Shown here: positions 29,222 through 38,639 of the stretch, piece after piece
Position numbering within the stretch: position 1 is the first letter of the stretch
How the letters are laid out: every line of letters begins with the position of its first letter
Origin: Fidelibacterota bacterium
GTDB taxonomy: Bacteria; Marinisomatota; Marinisomatia; Marinisomatales; S15-B10
Assembly (NCBI GenBank): GCA_002715465.1
Contig: PAYY01000007.1
Coordinates: 32,474 to 96,473 of the forward strand
Direction: 5' to 3'
DNA length: 64,000 nt
The notes under the pieces: generated by a model
What the model saw: only the letters and a program-made list of their open reading frames with translations
Told to the model about the DNA's origin: nothing
The model's database searches: none
Program-made: the position numbers and the translations under genes

Positions 29222-29893
29222 TTGATTTGTTTTTTTAAAAAACCCACTCTTTTTGTCTTACTAGTATTATTTACTAGTAAATTATTTTCACAAAATCTTC
29301 AATTACATTATGATTATGCTAAAGATCGTGAATATTTTACATCTACTTTAGAGTTCTACCGCCCTGATGACAGAGGCGCTACTTTTTGGTTTGTAGATTT
29401 TGATTACAATGAATTAGGTAATAGAAGCGCATCTTTAGCATATTGGGAAATAGCCAGATATTTTAATCTCTCATTAAAAAAAGGTCTTTCTGCAACTATA
29501 CAATTTAATGATGGTATAGCTCCTTGGGGGCGGCTAGGCCATATATGGTTAGCTGGTTTAGCTCATCCAATTAATTTAGGAGCCATATCAATATCAACAG
29601 AGTTGCTCTACCGATCGTCATATCTATCAAAAGGATCTGATGCTCAGCTTACGTTTGTTTACTCTTTTGACTTTTTAGGAGGGAAAGGTCATTTAACAGG
29701 GTTCGCAGATATATGGTCTGAAGCTAAAACCAAGAGATCAAATAAAACAATCGTATTTCTTTCTCAACCACAGGTATGGTTTGAATTATTAAATAATATA
29801 TATATAGGCGGAGAGGCAAGAATTTCCCAAAACTTTCTTCCACAAAAAGGGCTACAACTCTATACTACTATTGGGGTAAAATGGAAGATGTAA
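29222..29893 (+). CDS. DUF5020-family outer-membrane beta-barrel
   Basis: A 223-residue protein with a signal peptide (LFVLLVLFTSKLFSQ) and a run of amphipathic strands rich in aromatic residues, such as TSTLEFYRPDDRGATFWFVDF and GHIWLAGLAHPINLG, ending in GVKWKM. The family (DUF5020, Tsx-like nucleoside-channel fold) is frequent in Bacteroidetes-group bacteria; its transported ligand is unknown. The start is TTG at 29222 and has no clear ribosome-binding site. It lies 33 bases after sodC and may be cotranscribed. Confidence 0.7.
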   Translation: MICFFKKPTLFVLLVLFTSKLFSQNLQLHYDYAKDREYFTSTLEFYRPDDRGATFWFVDFDYNELGNRSASLAYWEIARYFNLSLKKGLSATIQFNDGIAPWGRLGHIWLAGLAHPINLGAISISTELLYRSSYLSKGSDAQLTFVYSFDFLGGKGHLTGFADIWSEAKTKRSNKTIVFLSQPQVWFELLNNIYIGGEARISQNFLPQKGLQLYTTIGVKWKM

Positions 29894-29907
29894 ATAGGGA
29901 TTTATAA

Positions 29908-30450
29908 TTATTCATCAGCTTGATCATATGCTTCATAGTAAGCCGCAACCATTTCAGGGTCATAAGCCATTTCCAAGTCTTCATATCCCCAAGAACCATA
30001 GGAGGCATTATTATCAACCTCTAATTCTTCCGGCACCGCTTTTGTCGAATTCCTAGAATTCTTGTATGATGAAGAGTCTACTTTTGGGGGAGTTGACTTA
30101 TAGCTTCTAAAATAAAATAGTAAAAGACCTGGTGTCATTGCTAATAACAATAAAATAAATGAAACTAAAGCAGAGTCTGGTTGAATATGATAACCTCCCC
30201 ACATATCTTGGCTAATAGCAGTATCCATGAAAAGAGAAATACCTACTAGAAAACCAAATATAATTAATACAAGGGGGATACGTGAGGTTTGATTATTATA
30301 AATATTTAAAAAAGCTAACCAAACAAATAGGCTAAAGGTAAGAATTGCCATTGCAAATTTGAATTCGCCACCAAACATAAATAACAGATAGCCCCCTATA
30401 GCCATGACAAAGAGGAATGCACTGAAAAGTGATCTAATCGTCTTATTCAT
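29908..30450 (-). CDS. Hypothetical membrane protein with acidic C-terminal tail
   Basis: 180 residues. There are about four membrane helices in the first 115 residues (around 8-27, 32-50, 58-74 and 90-112), then a soluble tail rich in Ser, Glu, Asp and Tyr ending in AYYEAYDQADE. I do not recognise a family. It begins with ATG 30450. A GTCCGAGGTAGA motif lies 17 bases upstream of that ATG, related to the leader motif before other envelope genes. It is convergent with the DUF5020 gene. Confidence 0.7.
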   Translation of the reverse strand: MNKTIRSLFSAFLFVMAIGGYLLFMFGGEFKFAMAILTFSLFVWLAFLNIYNNQTSRIPLVLIIFGFLVGISLFMDTAISQDMWGGYHIQPDSALVSFILLLLAMTPGLLLFYFRSYKSTPPKVDSSSYKNSRNSTKAVPEELEVDNNASYGSWGYEDLEMAYDPEMVAAYYEAYDQADE

Positions 30451-30621
30451 TTTTATTATGGTTTATTCTACCTCGGACGTAGGAACCAATACCAAATATT
30501 GTAATAACTGATAAAACAGACAAGCCCAAATTGTTTTTTTTTAATTTAAGATTTCATATTCCGCAATTTATAAAATACTCTCTATATTCCCCTGAGACTT
30601 AATAATGAGGAAATCTAAATC

Positions 30622-31611
30622 ATGAAAAAAATTGGTGTTGTGGGTGTGGGTCATTTAGGACAACGACATCTAGAAAACCTATTGAAGCTTAAGAAGAAAG
30701 CGTTTTGTTCTGGCTTTTTTGACAATAATAAAGAAACAGCGGCACAGGTGGAAATAGAAACGGGTGGAAAAAAGTTTAATTCGATTCATCAATTGCTTGA
30801 CCACAGTGAAGCTATAATTATTGCTGTTCCAACATCATACCATTATAAAGTAGCGAAATTATGTCTTGAGGCTGATAAACATGTTTTTGTAGAAAAACCT
30901 ATTTGTACAAATATAATTGAAGCAAAAGAGTTGATAAAGTTAGCTAAGAAAAAAAAGTTAATACTTCAAGTAGGTCATGTAGAAAGATTAAATCCAGCCA
31001 TTCTGACTCTTAAAGAAACAGATATTCCACTTGAACCTAAATATATAGAAACACATCGTCTTGCACCTTATAGAATTAGAGGAACAGAAGTTCCTGTAGT
31101 ATTAGACCTTATGATTCATGATCTTGATGTAATTCTATCTCTTGTTAATTACCCGGTAAAAAATGTCACAGCAACAGGGGTTTCAATTATGACAAATTCT
31201 GTAGATATAGCAAATGCCCGAATTGAATTTAACAATGGTTGTGTGGCAAATATTACATCAAGTCGTGTTGCCAAAGATTATGTTAGAAAGCTTAGGTTAT
31301 TTGAACAAGAAATATACATCACCATCGATTTTTTACAAGGTTTAACAGAGGTTTATAAGGTTATGGACTATAATAAAAATTATAAAAAGGGGCTTATTTC
31401 TGCTCCATTAGAAGCAAATGGCGATAGTAGACAGATTGTTTATGAAAAGCTTGACCAAAAAAAAATCAATGCATTAGCTTTAGAATTAGAAAATTTTATT
31501 GCGGCAATTGTTGGTGATGAAGAGCCAATTGTTTCAGGCCATGAAGGATTAGAAGCTTTGAAATTAGCTTTGGAGATTCAAGAAAAAATCGAATTAAATC
31601 TAAATATATGA
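30622..31611 (+). CDS. Gfo/Idh/MocA-family oxidoreductase
   Basis: A 329-residue NAD(P)-dependent sugar dehydrogenase type protein. Rossmann motif GVVGVGHLGQRH is at residues 5-16; the family E-K-P motif (VEKPICTN) is at 91-93, with the lysine catalytic. The C-terminal domain has HDLDVILSLV. It heads the lipid A gene group (lpxB, DUF374, lpxK). A role in UDP-GlcNAc-type sugar oxidation, as for GnnA in some lipid A pathways, is possible, but no GnnB aminotransferase is seen, so that is only a suggestion. GAGGA precedes the ATG. Confidence 0.85.
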   Translation: MKKIGVVGVGHLGQRHLENLLKLKKKAFCSGFFDNNKETAAQVEIETGGKKFNSIHQLLDHSEAIIIAVPTSYHYKVAKLCLEADKHVFVEKPICTNIIEAKELIKLAKKKKLILQVGHVERLNPAILTLKETDIPLEPKYIETHRLAPYRIRGTEVPVVLDLMIHDLDVILSLVNYPVKNVTATGVSIMTNSVDIANARIEFNNGCVANITSSRVAKDYVRKLRLFEQEIYITIDFLQGLTEVYKVMDYNKNYKKGLISAPLEANGDSRQIVYEKLDQKKINALALELENFIAAIVGDEEPIVSGHEGLEALKLALEIQEKIELNLNI

Positions 31612-31629
31612 AGTGAAAGGGAATATTAA

Positions 31630-32208
31630 ATGGATGTACGTGAATTTATATTTAAGAAAAGAGGCTATACCCCAATTCCCTTAGGTATAGTAATTATTTA
31701 TTTTTCAGAACTGCAGTTTTTCTTAATGTTTATTGGGGGAACAATAATTTTTTTAGGAGAATTTATAAGGTTGAAAAGTATAAGGTATGCTGGTGGCTCT
31801 ACAAGAACTACATCGGTTGGAGCACCTGAATTATGTTCAGATGGACCATATTCACATGTTCGAAATCCTTTGTATTTAGGAAACATAATAATTTACATAG
31901 GGATTGTAATATTTTCAGGAGGAGGAGATTTATTGTTTGAAATTCTTGTTGTTACGCTAATTTTTTTTATAATACAGTACAGTTTAATTATATCGCTTGA
32001 GGAAGAAGTTCTCAAAAAGAAATTTGGTAGAGAATATGATATTTATTCTAATTCTGTACCACGATTGATTCCGCTGATATTACCTTGGAAAGGTAGAACA
32101 ATTATAAACCCTAGATCTTGGAGAAAAACTTTAATGATTGAACGAAGAACTTTACAAAGTATGTCTTTTTCTCTATTGTTAATATTGTTACGCGAATTTT
32201 TCAAATAA
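31630..32208 (+). CDS. ICMT/PEMT-like membrane methyltransferase
   Basis: 192 residues with 3-4 hydrophobic helices. The isoprenylcysteine carboxyl methyltransferase / phospholipid methyltransferase signature is present as GPYSHVRNPLYLGN followed by EEEVLKKKFGREYDIYSNSVPRLIP, the region that binds S-adenosylmethionine. In bacteria such proteins methylate lipids or unknown small substrates. It starts 18 bases after the Gfo/Idh gene and ends one base before lpxB, so it is part of the envelope-lipid operon. The substrate is unknown. Confidence 0.82.
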   Translation: MDVREFIFKKRGYTPIPLGIVIIYFSELQFFLMFIGGTIIFLGEFIRLKSIRYAGGSTRTTSVGAPELCSDGPYSHVRNPLYLGNIIIYIGIVIFSGGGDLLFEILVVTLIFFIIQYSLIISLEEEVLKKKFGREYDIYSNSVPRLIPLILPWKGRTIINPRSWRKTLMIERRTLQSMSFSLLLILLREFFK

Positions 32209-32209
32209 T

Positions 32210-33325
32210 ATGGCGAAAGCAAAAAACATTGTAATTATAGCGGGAGAAGAATCTGGAGATATTAATGCTTCCGGTGTAATAAAAGCTATGCAAGACAAAT
32301 CACCCGAATGGAAGTTTTTTGGAATAGGCGGGAGAAGATTATCTGATGCTGGCCTTGAATTAATAGAACATATAGAGAATATGTCGGTTATGGGTTTTGC
32401 AGAAATTCTCATGCACTATAATTTTTTAAAAAAAACCTTTAATAAAATGTTAGATGAAGTTGACAAGCGTAAGCCCGCCCGGGCAATTCTTGTAGATTAT
32501 CCAGGTTTCAATCTTCGTTTTGCTAAAGAAATGAAAAAAAGAAATATTCCTGTAACTTATTTTATTAGTCCTCAAGTGTGGGCATGGAAAGAAAATAGAA
32601 TCTCGACTATTATAGAATGTGTTGATCAAATGATATGCATTTTCCCTTTTGAAAAATCATGGTACAAGGAGCGTGGAGTGGATGTACATTTTGTTGGCCA
32701 TCCTCTTATGGACAAAAGGAATCCAACTTTTGGAAAAAGTGAGTTTATAACTAAGCATAATATTCCCCAAAACAGTCAAATAATTGCTCTTATGCCTGGC
32801 AGTAGACAACAAGAAATAGACAGGCATCTTCCAATTATGATTTCATCGATTATACAATTAAATGAAAAATTTGATATAATCCCAATACTTGGATTGGCTC
32901 CAGGAGTGAAACTTTCTTCACCTATTCCAACAAATATAAAAATTGAATGTGATAAACCTGATGAAGTGTTACGTCACAGCAAAATTGGTTTAGTTTGCTC
33001 GGGTACTATATCATTACAAGCTGCTTATTATACTATTCCTAGTGTTGTTATATATAGAATGAATCCAATGAGTTGGGTATTTACTAAAGCTCTATCTAAA
33101 GTAAAATATGCTTCTATGACAAATTTAATTGCTGAGAGAGAAATTCTACCTGAACTGTTGCAAAAAGCTGCTACACCAGACAATATTTCATCTAGGCTTG
33201 TTAAATGGTTAAGTTTTGAAGAAGAATATTGCAGAATTAAAGATGGATTAAAACTCGTAAGAAATAAATTAGGAAGCCCGGGCTGTTCACAAAGAGCGGC
33301 ACAACTTATCTTTGAAACCCTTTAA
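32210..33325 (+). CDS. lpxB: Lipid-A-disaccharide synthase
   Basis: A 371-residue GT19 glycosyltransferase that joins UDP-2,3-diacylglucosamine with lipid X. Landmarks are IIAGEESGDINASGVIKAM, FFGIGGRRLSDAGLE, ENMSVMGFAEIL, the DYPGFNLRFAKEMKK strand-loop, SPQVWAWKENRI, FVGHPLMD, ALMPGSRQQEI and SGTISLQAAYYTIP. The length is normal. The start directly follows the methyltransferase stop. Its presence shows that the organism makes lipid A and so has an LPS-type outer membrane. Confidence 0.96.
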   Translation: MAKAKNIVIIAGEESGDINASGVIKAMQDKSPEWKFFGIGGRRLSDAGLELIEHIENMSVMGFAEILMHYNFLKKTFNKMLDEVDKRKPARAILVDYPGFNLRFAKEMKKRNIPVTYFISPQVWAWKENRISTIIECVDQMICIFPFEKSWYKERGVDVHFVGHPLMDKRNPTFGKSEFITKHNIPQNSQIIALMPGSRQQEIDRHLPIMISSIIQLNEKFDIIPILGLAPGVKLSSPIPTNIKIECDKPDEVLRHSKIGLVCSGTISLQAAYYTIPSVVIYRMNPMSWVFTKALSKVKYASMTNLIAEREILPELLQKAATPDNISSRLVKWLSFEEEYCRIKDGLKLVRNKLGSPGCSQRAAQLIFETL

Positions 33326-33965
33326 TATTATATCTAATCTAAAATTTGATTTATTTGCTTTTTTTGGATTTTGGTTACTTAAGATTATTTTTTATTTAAA
33401 TAAGCGTCAAATCATATTTCAATCCAATTGGGATTCAGCCCAATTAAAGGACCGACCTATTTTAATATGTTGTTGGCATGGTCGCCTTTTATTTCCTGTA
33501 TTTCATTTGCATAAAGAAGGCTGTTATGCTCTTGCCGGCCTTCACAAAGATGCTGAAATTATTGCAAGAATTGCGAACAAACTTGGTTGGAAAATGTTAA
33601 GAGGGTCTAGTAGTAGAGGAGGTGTGCGTGTTTTCAAGGAATTATTAAAAGTTTTAAATAATAAAGGTAAAGTATTTTTAACGCCAGATGGTCCTAAAGG
33701 ACCTCAATATCAATTAAAAGAAGGAATTATAAAGAGTGCAATTAATTCGGATGCCATTGTTTTGCCATTATCTGGCCAAGCTAGCTCAATTTGGAAAATA
33801 AAAAATTGGGATGAATTTGTTATTCCCAAACCATTTGGAAATATTGTTCATATTTTTGGCACCTTAGTTGATGTTAGGGATTATGGATCAGTTGATGAAT
33901 TTAGATTGGCAATAAAGAATGAAATGGATAACACTCAAGCCAATGTCGATGCATTTTTTAATTAA
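33312..33965 (+). CDS. DUF374 lysophospholipid-acyltransferase-like protein
   Basis: 217 residues matching DUF374 of the lysophospholipid acyltransferase superfamily: ILICCWHGRLLFPVFH (in place of the HX4D-type motif), LHKDAEIIARIANKLGWKMLRGSSSRGGVR, and FLTPDGPKGPQYQLKEGI. Such genes often sit beside kdtA or lpx genes and are thought to act in lipid A or inner-core assembly. The start is TTG at 33312, overlapping lpxB by 14 bases. An acyl transfer role is inferred from family and context. Confidence 0.87.
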   Translation: MKPFNIISNLKFDLFAFFGFWLLKIIFYLNKRQIIFQSNWDSAQLKDRPILICCWHGRLLFPVFHLHKEGCYALAGLHKDAEIIARIANKLGWKMLRGSSSRGGVRVFKELLKVLNNKGKVFLTPDGPKGPQYQLKEGIIKSAINSDAIVLPLSGQASSIWKIKNWDEFVIPKPFGNIVHIFGTLVDVRDYGSVDEFRLAIKNEMDNTQANVDAFFN

Positions 33966-34962
33966 TAAATTTAGATTTATTTTTCTACCTTTTTCTTTTC
34001 TTTACTGGGGAATTACAATATCACGGAATTTTTTCTATTCCATCGGTTTTTTTATATCCAAACGATTGACTGTTCCTACTATTAGCGTAGGTAATATTAC
34101 TATTGGAGGAACGGGTAAAACTCCAATTGTTATAGCAATAGCGCAACTACTATTAAAAATGGATAGGCATCCCGGTATTATTAGTCGTGGCTATGGACGA
34201 AGAAGTACAGGCTGCGTACCAGTTTCAGATGGAAGAAGGTTATTAGTACCTTGGGAAGAAGCTGGTGATGAACCATTTATGATAGCCAAAAAATTGCCAA
34301 GTGTACCTGTAGTAGTCGATGAAGAAAAATATCGAGGAGCAAATTATGCTATTGAAAAATTTAATGTGGATATAATTCTACTTGATGATGCATTCCAACA
34401 CCGTTCTGTTGAAAGGGATTTAGATATAGTGCTTTTTAACAGCTGTGATCCTAAGGAGTATTATCGAATGTTGCCTTACGGACGACTTCGTGAACCGATT
34501 CGATCAGTTCGAAGGGCTGATTTTATTATTTGGAGTAGAGCAGATCAAAAGTCCCCGTCAAATTCAATTAAAAAAGCATTAGACGTAACAAAGTATAAAC
34601 AAATAAAGACAGGACTTAAAGTGGAAAGTACAACAAATTTGAAAGGCAAGAAGGTTTTTGCCTTTTGTGGTATTGGTGACCCTAATTCATTTTATAAGAT
34701 TTTACAAGAACAAGGGGCAAAAATATTAGAGTTAAAGATTTTTCCGGATCATCATAATTATAGCGTTGGTGAAATAAATAATTTGAAAATGAAAGCGGAA
34801 CAATTAAAGGCTGATTACATAGTTACATCTGAAAAAGACTGGGTAAAAATTTCTCATTGGAAGGAAGATTTAAATCTTATTACTCCTATCCCAATTAAAC
34901 TCAATTGGTTTAATAATTCTGAACAAGTAATTATTGAAAGAATAAAAAGTTTATTACATTAG
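33949..34962 (+). CDS. lpxK: Tetraacyldisaccharide 4'-kinase
   Basis: About 337 residues. A membrane-associated N-terminus precedes the P-loop GNITIGGTGKTP, then SRGYGRRSTG and the IILLDDAFQHRSVERDLDIVL motif whose acidic residues bind metal, all characteristic of LpxK. The enzyme phosphorylates the 4' position of the lipid A disaccharide. The start is placed at ATG 33949; ATG 33943 or 33919 in the same frame would lengthen it inside the DUF374 gene. Its stop overlaps by four bases the stop of the convergent large surface-protein gene. Confidence 0.94.
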   Translation: MHFLINKFRFIFLPFSFLYWGITISRNFFYSIGFFISKRLTVPTISVGNITIGGTGKTPIVIAIAQLLLKMDRHPGIISRGYGRRSTGCVPVSDGRRLLVPWEEAGDEPFMIAKKLPSVPVVVDEEKYRGANYAIEKFNVDIILLDDAFQHRSVERDLDIVLFNSCDPKEYYRMLPYGRLREPIRSVRRADFIIWSRADQKSPSNSIKKALDVTKYKQIKTGLKVESTTNLKGKKVFAFCGIGDPNSFYKILQEQGAKILELKIFPDHHNYSVGEINNLKMKAEQLKADYIVTSEKDWVKISHWKEDLNLITPIPIKLNWFNNSEQVIIERIKSLLH

Positions 34963-37900
34963 TTAATTGCTGCAACAGCTGTAAACATTGTGCCAACAAA
35001 TGCAAGTAATAACGGCCAGCTAGTAGACACAAATTGTTGAGAAGAGGGGTCTTCAAAAACGTGTATTTGAAATTCATGAGAGTTAGTTGCTCCCCTATCG
35101 TCAACAGCTGCTAACACAATATCGTTTATACCTCGCTGAGCCATACGTGGTTTCCATCTTAACATTCCTGTATCAGGATCAAAGCGAGCATATTTTGGAA
35201 TTTTTATCGGCCTAAGCTTCACAGCATCACCATTTAGATCCTCCACAACCATTCTATAACGATATTCAAAATTTGTAAGAGCAACTGGTTTCGGTTGTGT
35301 TAAAACATTAGGAGCAATATTAACAAAAAGACGCGTTTCTTGAATGTCAGTAGTATACCCATCACTAAGTTCAACAGAAAATAATCGACTATTTATTTGG
35401 GAAGAAGTTGGGTTCCAAGTAATTCTCCCATCCCTACTAATTTGCATTCCTTTAGGTGCTCTTAATAATTCGAATGATAAATCTTTATCAGAATTTTTAT
35501 CCTCTACAACAACTTTATATTTATACAATTCATCAACACGGGCTATTTTCGGAGCGGTTGATATTATAGTAGGTGGGTGATTTATATATAACTCAAAACT
35601 CTGTTCATCACGAGTATATCCATCACTTACCATATAAGTAATTGTATGAGTGTCATATTGATTAGTGTTGGGTGTCCAAGATAGTGTTCCAGAATGTTCA
35701 TCGATAAACATTCCATCCGGGAAATCAAGAAGGCTATACCTAATAAAGGGAACTCTATTGACAAGAACTTTAGGTGGCTTCCCTTTGTTGCCTTGGAAAA
35801 AATGCCACAGAACATCTTTAATCTTAACTGTACGCCCACCAACTCTATTAATGATTACAATTAACTTATCGTCTTCATAGAAAACATTTTGTACATATCT
35901 TTTAAGATTAATTCTTGCAACAAGATTTTGGCTATTCTGATCAGATTCTTTTTCAAAATCAATAAGGATACTTTTTTTTGAATTAAATTCACCGATATAT
36001 CTATCAATATTTTCACGATATACATCATCTTCAATCTCAATCGAGTACACTCGACTATCCTTTATAGAATTGATGGCAGTTATTTTTGAGAAAGACATTA
36101 GAGACCCTTCATTCAAATCTTCAATTCCTATGTCATATAAATATGGTTCTCCAACGGTTCCTAATGTTGGAGGTTCTGAAATAATTTCGATGGGGGCATT
36201 GACAAAGAAATCATATGATTGTATGTGAGACATATGCCCATCTGAGATTTCAAGCTCGGCAGTTGATAAGTCTAAATTAGCTTCATTTGGGACCCATAAT
36301 ATGCGACCAGTAGATGGATCAATTCGCATACCCACAGGAAGTGAAATAGGTTCATATCTAATAATATCAAATTCATTAGGATCATCTATGATTAACTGAA
36401 AATCAAAAGTGTCGTTTAAGGCAATATTTGTCATTAAATCAGGCACTGAAGAAAGAATCGGCGGATGATTTACAAAAATAGAAACATATTGCGTGTCAAT
36501 AGCAATGCCATGATTTGCTGTAACTACAAATTTCTGCGTATCTATCTGAGTGCTTTGTGGTGTCCAGGTTATCAACCCTGTATTATCTACCATCATTCCA
36601 TAAGGAGAATAAACAAGATTATATAGTAATTCATGCTGTTTTTCCTCAGGCATATGGACATTTAGATTATATCTATACTCTTCATTAATAGTAGCTGTTC
36701 GTTCAGGCAATGAAGTGATAACTACTTGCCCTCGAGAATATAGTTGAAGGTTTTGAACGTCTCTATCAAAACCATCGGAAGCTACTATACGAACTTCATA
36801 AATATTTATATGTGAAGCATCAGTTTTCCAATTTAACAAACCTGATTGATCAATTTCCATGCCTGAAGGCGCTTTTTCTAAGGAATACCGTATAAATGCA
36901 TCTTCATTTTTGTCTTTAGTATCAAGTTGATAAATAAAGGGCTCACCTGCAACAAACTCTGTTTGATCCGGTTGTGATACAATAGATGGGGGATCATTTA
37001 CATATATCCAAAAACGCGATTCAATAGTTGCTAATTCCGGGATTACTTGATATGTCACGACACCCTCTTCATCTGTTGTCAAAATATCTACGGTTTCTCC
37101 AACTTTCATTTTTAGTAGAAAAGAAAGTTGATAGGCACCCAATTGTAGATCATCAGGCACCCATTCAATGGAACGGGTATCGTAATGAAAGTACATTCCT
37201 CGAGGAGGAGGCTCTATCCAACGAAAACTAAAAAACTCCCTATCATCTTCTTCAGGAATAGTATAAGCAAAGGTTTGGTTAACTGGGAGAACATAAGTTG
37301 GCAGTATACCAATTGGGAGAGGTTGACCTTCAGCAGGTGGAATTATTGGCATTTCTTCAATAGTTTCTTCAATACGAGCTTGAGGAATATATGTGTCAAC
37401 GAGAATTTCTTCAGGATATTCTGGTAATGAACCAAATTCAAAATAAAAAATCTCACTTTGTTGGCCAGTCCACCCACCTGCTATTACAGTACCGAGATAA
37501 ATATCATCTACAATTTCAGGAACAACAGAAAATATCTGGGGCCCATCATTTTCTTCATTTGCTCCAATTGAAAAATACTCATTTAACGGTGGTTCTCCTT
37601 CTTTAGCCCCATAAGAGACGGTAATTACTCCTTGTTGGCCACTTATTAATAGTAAGTCATTAATATCGTCCTGATTAAAGTCAGCAATTTTTAAATCTGA
37701 AAGAGGGCCTGCATCGATGCCAAGTTCTTCAATATTAATTCCTAAAGAATTCATTGACAATGATAGAACGTGACCAGATTGGAAGGGTATAAGGATATTA
37801 TCTACTTCATTATTATTCAAATTTGTTAAATTAATTGATCTTGAAAGTATATTAGACATACCAGGGATTCTTTGCATTTGATCAGGGCCAATATTTAAGA

Positions 37901-38639
37901 TCCCATTAGAATTAAAAAATGTTTGTATTCGTAACACATTTTTTTCTGGACTAAATGCAATAATATCAGAAAGTCCATCTCGTCCAAAGTCAACACCAGC
38001 AACATGAATATCACCAGCACTTGTAGAAAAATCAGAAAGGAGAAAAGTAAGGACTTCATTGAAAATTTCTTGGCCATTATTTTCTTGGATGTCAACAATT
38101 GTTATTACTGATTCTGGACCACTAAGAGCAATTGCCACTTCTTCTTTCCCATCTCCATTAAGATCCACAATGTCTATATTATTAATTAATTGACGACTAT
38201 CTGGAGATGTAAGAGCTGAAGAAATAATTGGCGAACGAGAAAAACTTTCTTGTTCCCAATTATAGACATAAATAATACCTTGGGTTAAATCTGAATTTTC
38301 TGAGACTTGTACATTCGCAGCTAATAATAATTCGTATGTACCGCTACCATTAAGATCTGCTAGACGGACCTCAACTATTTCACCATTTATGTTTTGGGGT
38401 GAATCAACATTCCAAATTAGTTGAGGAAAACCTAAATCATCAATTTCATAATAAGCTATACGTGATAAAGGTTCAGAAGTTTCTGAAGTTTCTTCAAACG
38501 CCAAAAATTCCACAAGATCATCATTATCTAAATCAAAAACTCCGTCTATATGTATAATTTGGAGATTTTGACCTTTGGAAAAATCACAAAGAACAAAAAT
38601 CAATAAAGAGAATGTAAAATAATGTTTGATTTTATTCAA
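34959..38639 (-). CDS. Large surface protein: FG-GAP-like N-terminus plus about seven Ig/cadherin-like repeats
   Basis: 1226 residues. A signal peptide (FSLLIFVLCDFSKGQ) is followed by a region with FG-GAP-type acidic loops (GVFDLDNDDLVEF, DLNGSGTYEL, DLNGDGKEEV, DFNQDDINDL; about 30-350), which typically bind calcium. From about 450 come repeated Ig-like units with PxGMxIDxxTGxIxWxP signatures (putative-Ig/He_PIG type), including VGMRIDPSTGRILWVPN, PDGMFIDEHSGTLSWTPN and PKGMQISRDGRITWNP. One unit carries an insertion of about 100 residues. The protein ends in a single hydrophobic segment (SWPLLLAFVGTMFTAVAAIN), a possible anchor. It overlaps its paralogous upstream neighbour by 8 bases. Probably cell-surface; ligand unknown. 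Confidence 0.8.
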   Translation of the reverse strand: MNKIKHYFTFSLLIFVLCDFSKGQNLQIIHIDGVFDLDNDDLVEFLAFEETSETSEPLSRIAYYEIDDLGFPQLIWNVDSPQNINGEIVEVRLADLNGSGTYELLLAANVQVSENSDLTQGIIYVYNWEQESFSRSPIISSALTSPDSRQLINNIDIVDLNGDGKEEVAIALSGPESVITIVDIQENNGQEIFNEVLTFLLSDFSTSAGDIHVAGVDFGRDGLSDIIAFSPEKNVLRIQTFFNSNGILNIGPDQMQRIPGMSNILSRSINLTNLNNNEVDNILIPFQSGHVLSLSMNSLGINIEELGIDAGPLSDLKIADFNQDDINDLLLISGQQGVITVSYGAKEGEPPLNEYFSIGANEENDGPQIFSVVPEIVDDIYLGTVIAGGWTGQQSEIFYFEFGSLPEYPEEILVDTYIPQARIEETIEEMPIIPPAEGQPLPIGILPTYVLPVNQTFAYTIPEEDDREFFSFRWIEPPPRGMYFHYDTRSIEWVPDDLQLGAYQLSFLLKMKVGETVDILTTDEEGVVTYQVIPELATIESRFWIYVNDPPSIVSQPDQTEFVAGEPFIYQLDTKDKNEDAFIRYSLEKAPSGMEIDQSGLLNWKTDASHINIYEVRIVASDGFDRDVQNLQLYSRGQVVITSLPERTATINEEYRYNLNVHMPEEKQHELLYNLVYSPYGMMVDNTGLITWTPQSTQIDTQKFVVTANHGIAIDTQYVSIFVNHPPILSSVPDLMTNIALNDTFDFQLIIDDPNEFDIIRYEPISLPVGMRIDPSTGRILWVPNEANLDLSTAELEISDGHMSHIQSYDFFVNAPIEIISEPPTLGTVGEPYLYDIGIEDLNEGSLMSFSKITAINSIKDSRVYSIEIEDDVYRENIDRYIGEFNSKKSILIDFEKESDQNSQNLVARINLKRYVQNVFYEDDKLIVIINRVGGRTVKIKDVLWHFFQGNKGKPPKVLVNRVPFIRYSLLDFPDGMFIDEHSGTLSWTPNTNQYDTHTITYMVSDGYTRDEQSFELYINHPPTIISTAPKIARVDELYKYKVVVEDKNSDKDLSFELLRAPKGMQISRDGRITWNPTSSQINSRLFSVELSDGYTTDIQETRLFVNIAPNVLTQPKPVALTNFEYRYRMVVEDLNGDAVKLRPIKIPKYARFDPDTGMLRWKPRMAQRGINDIVLAAVDDRGATNSHEFQIHVFEDPSSQQFVSTSWPLLLAFVGTMFTAVAAIN

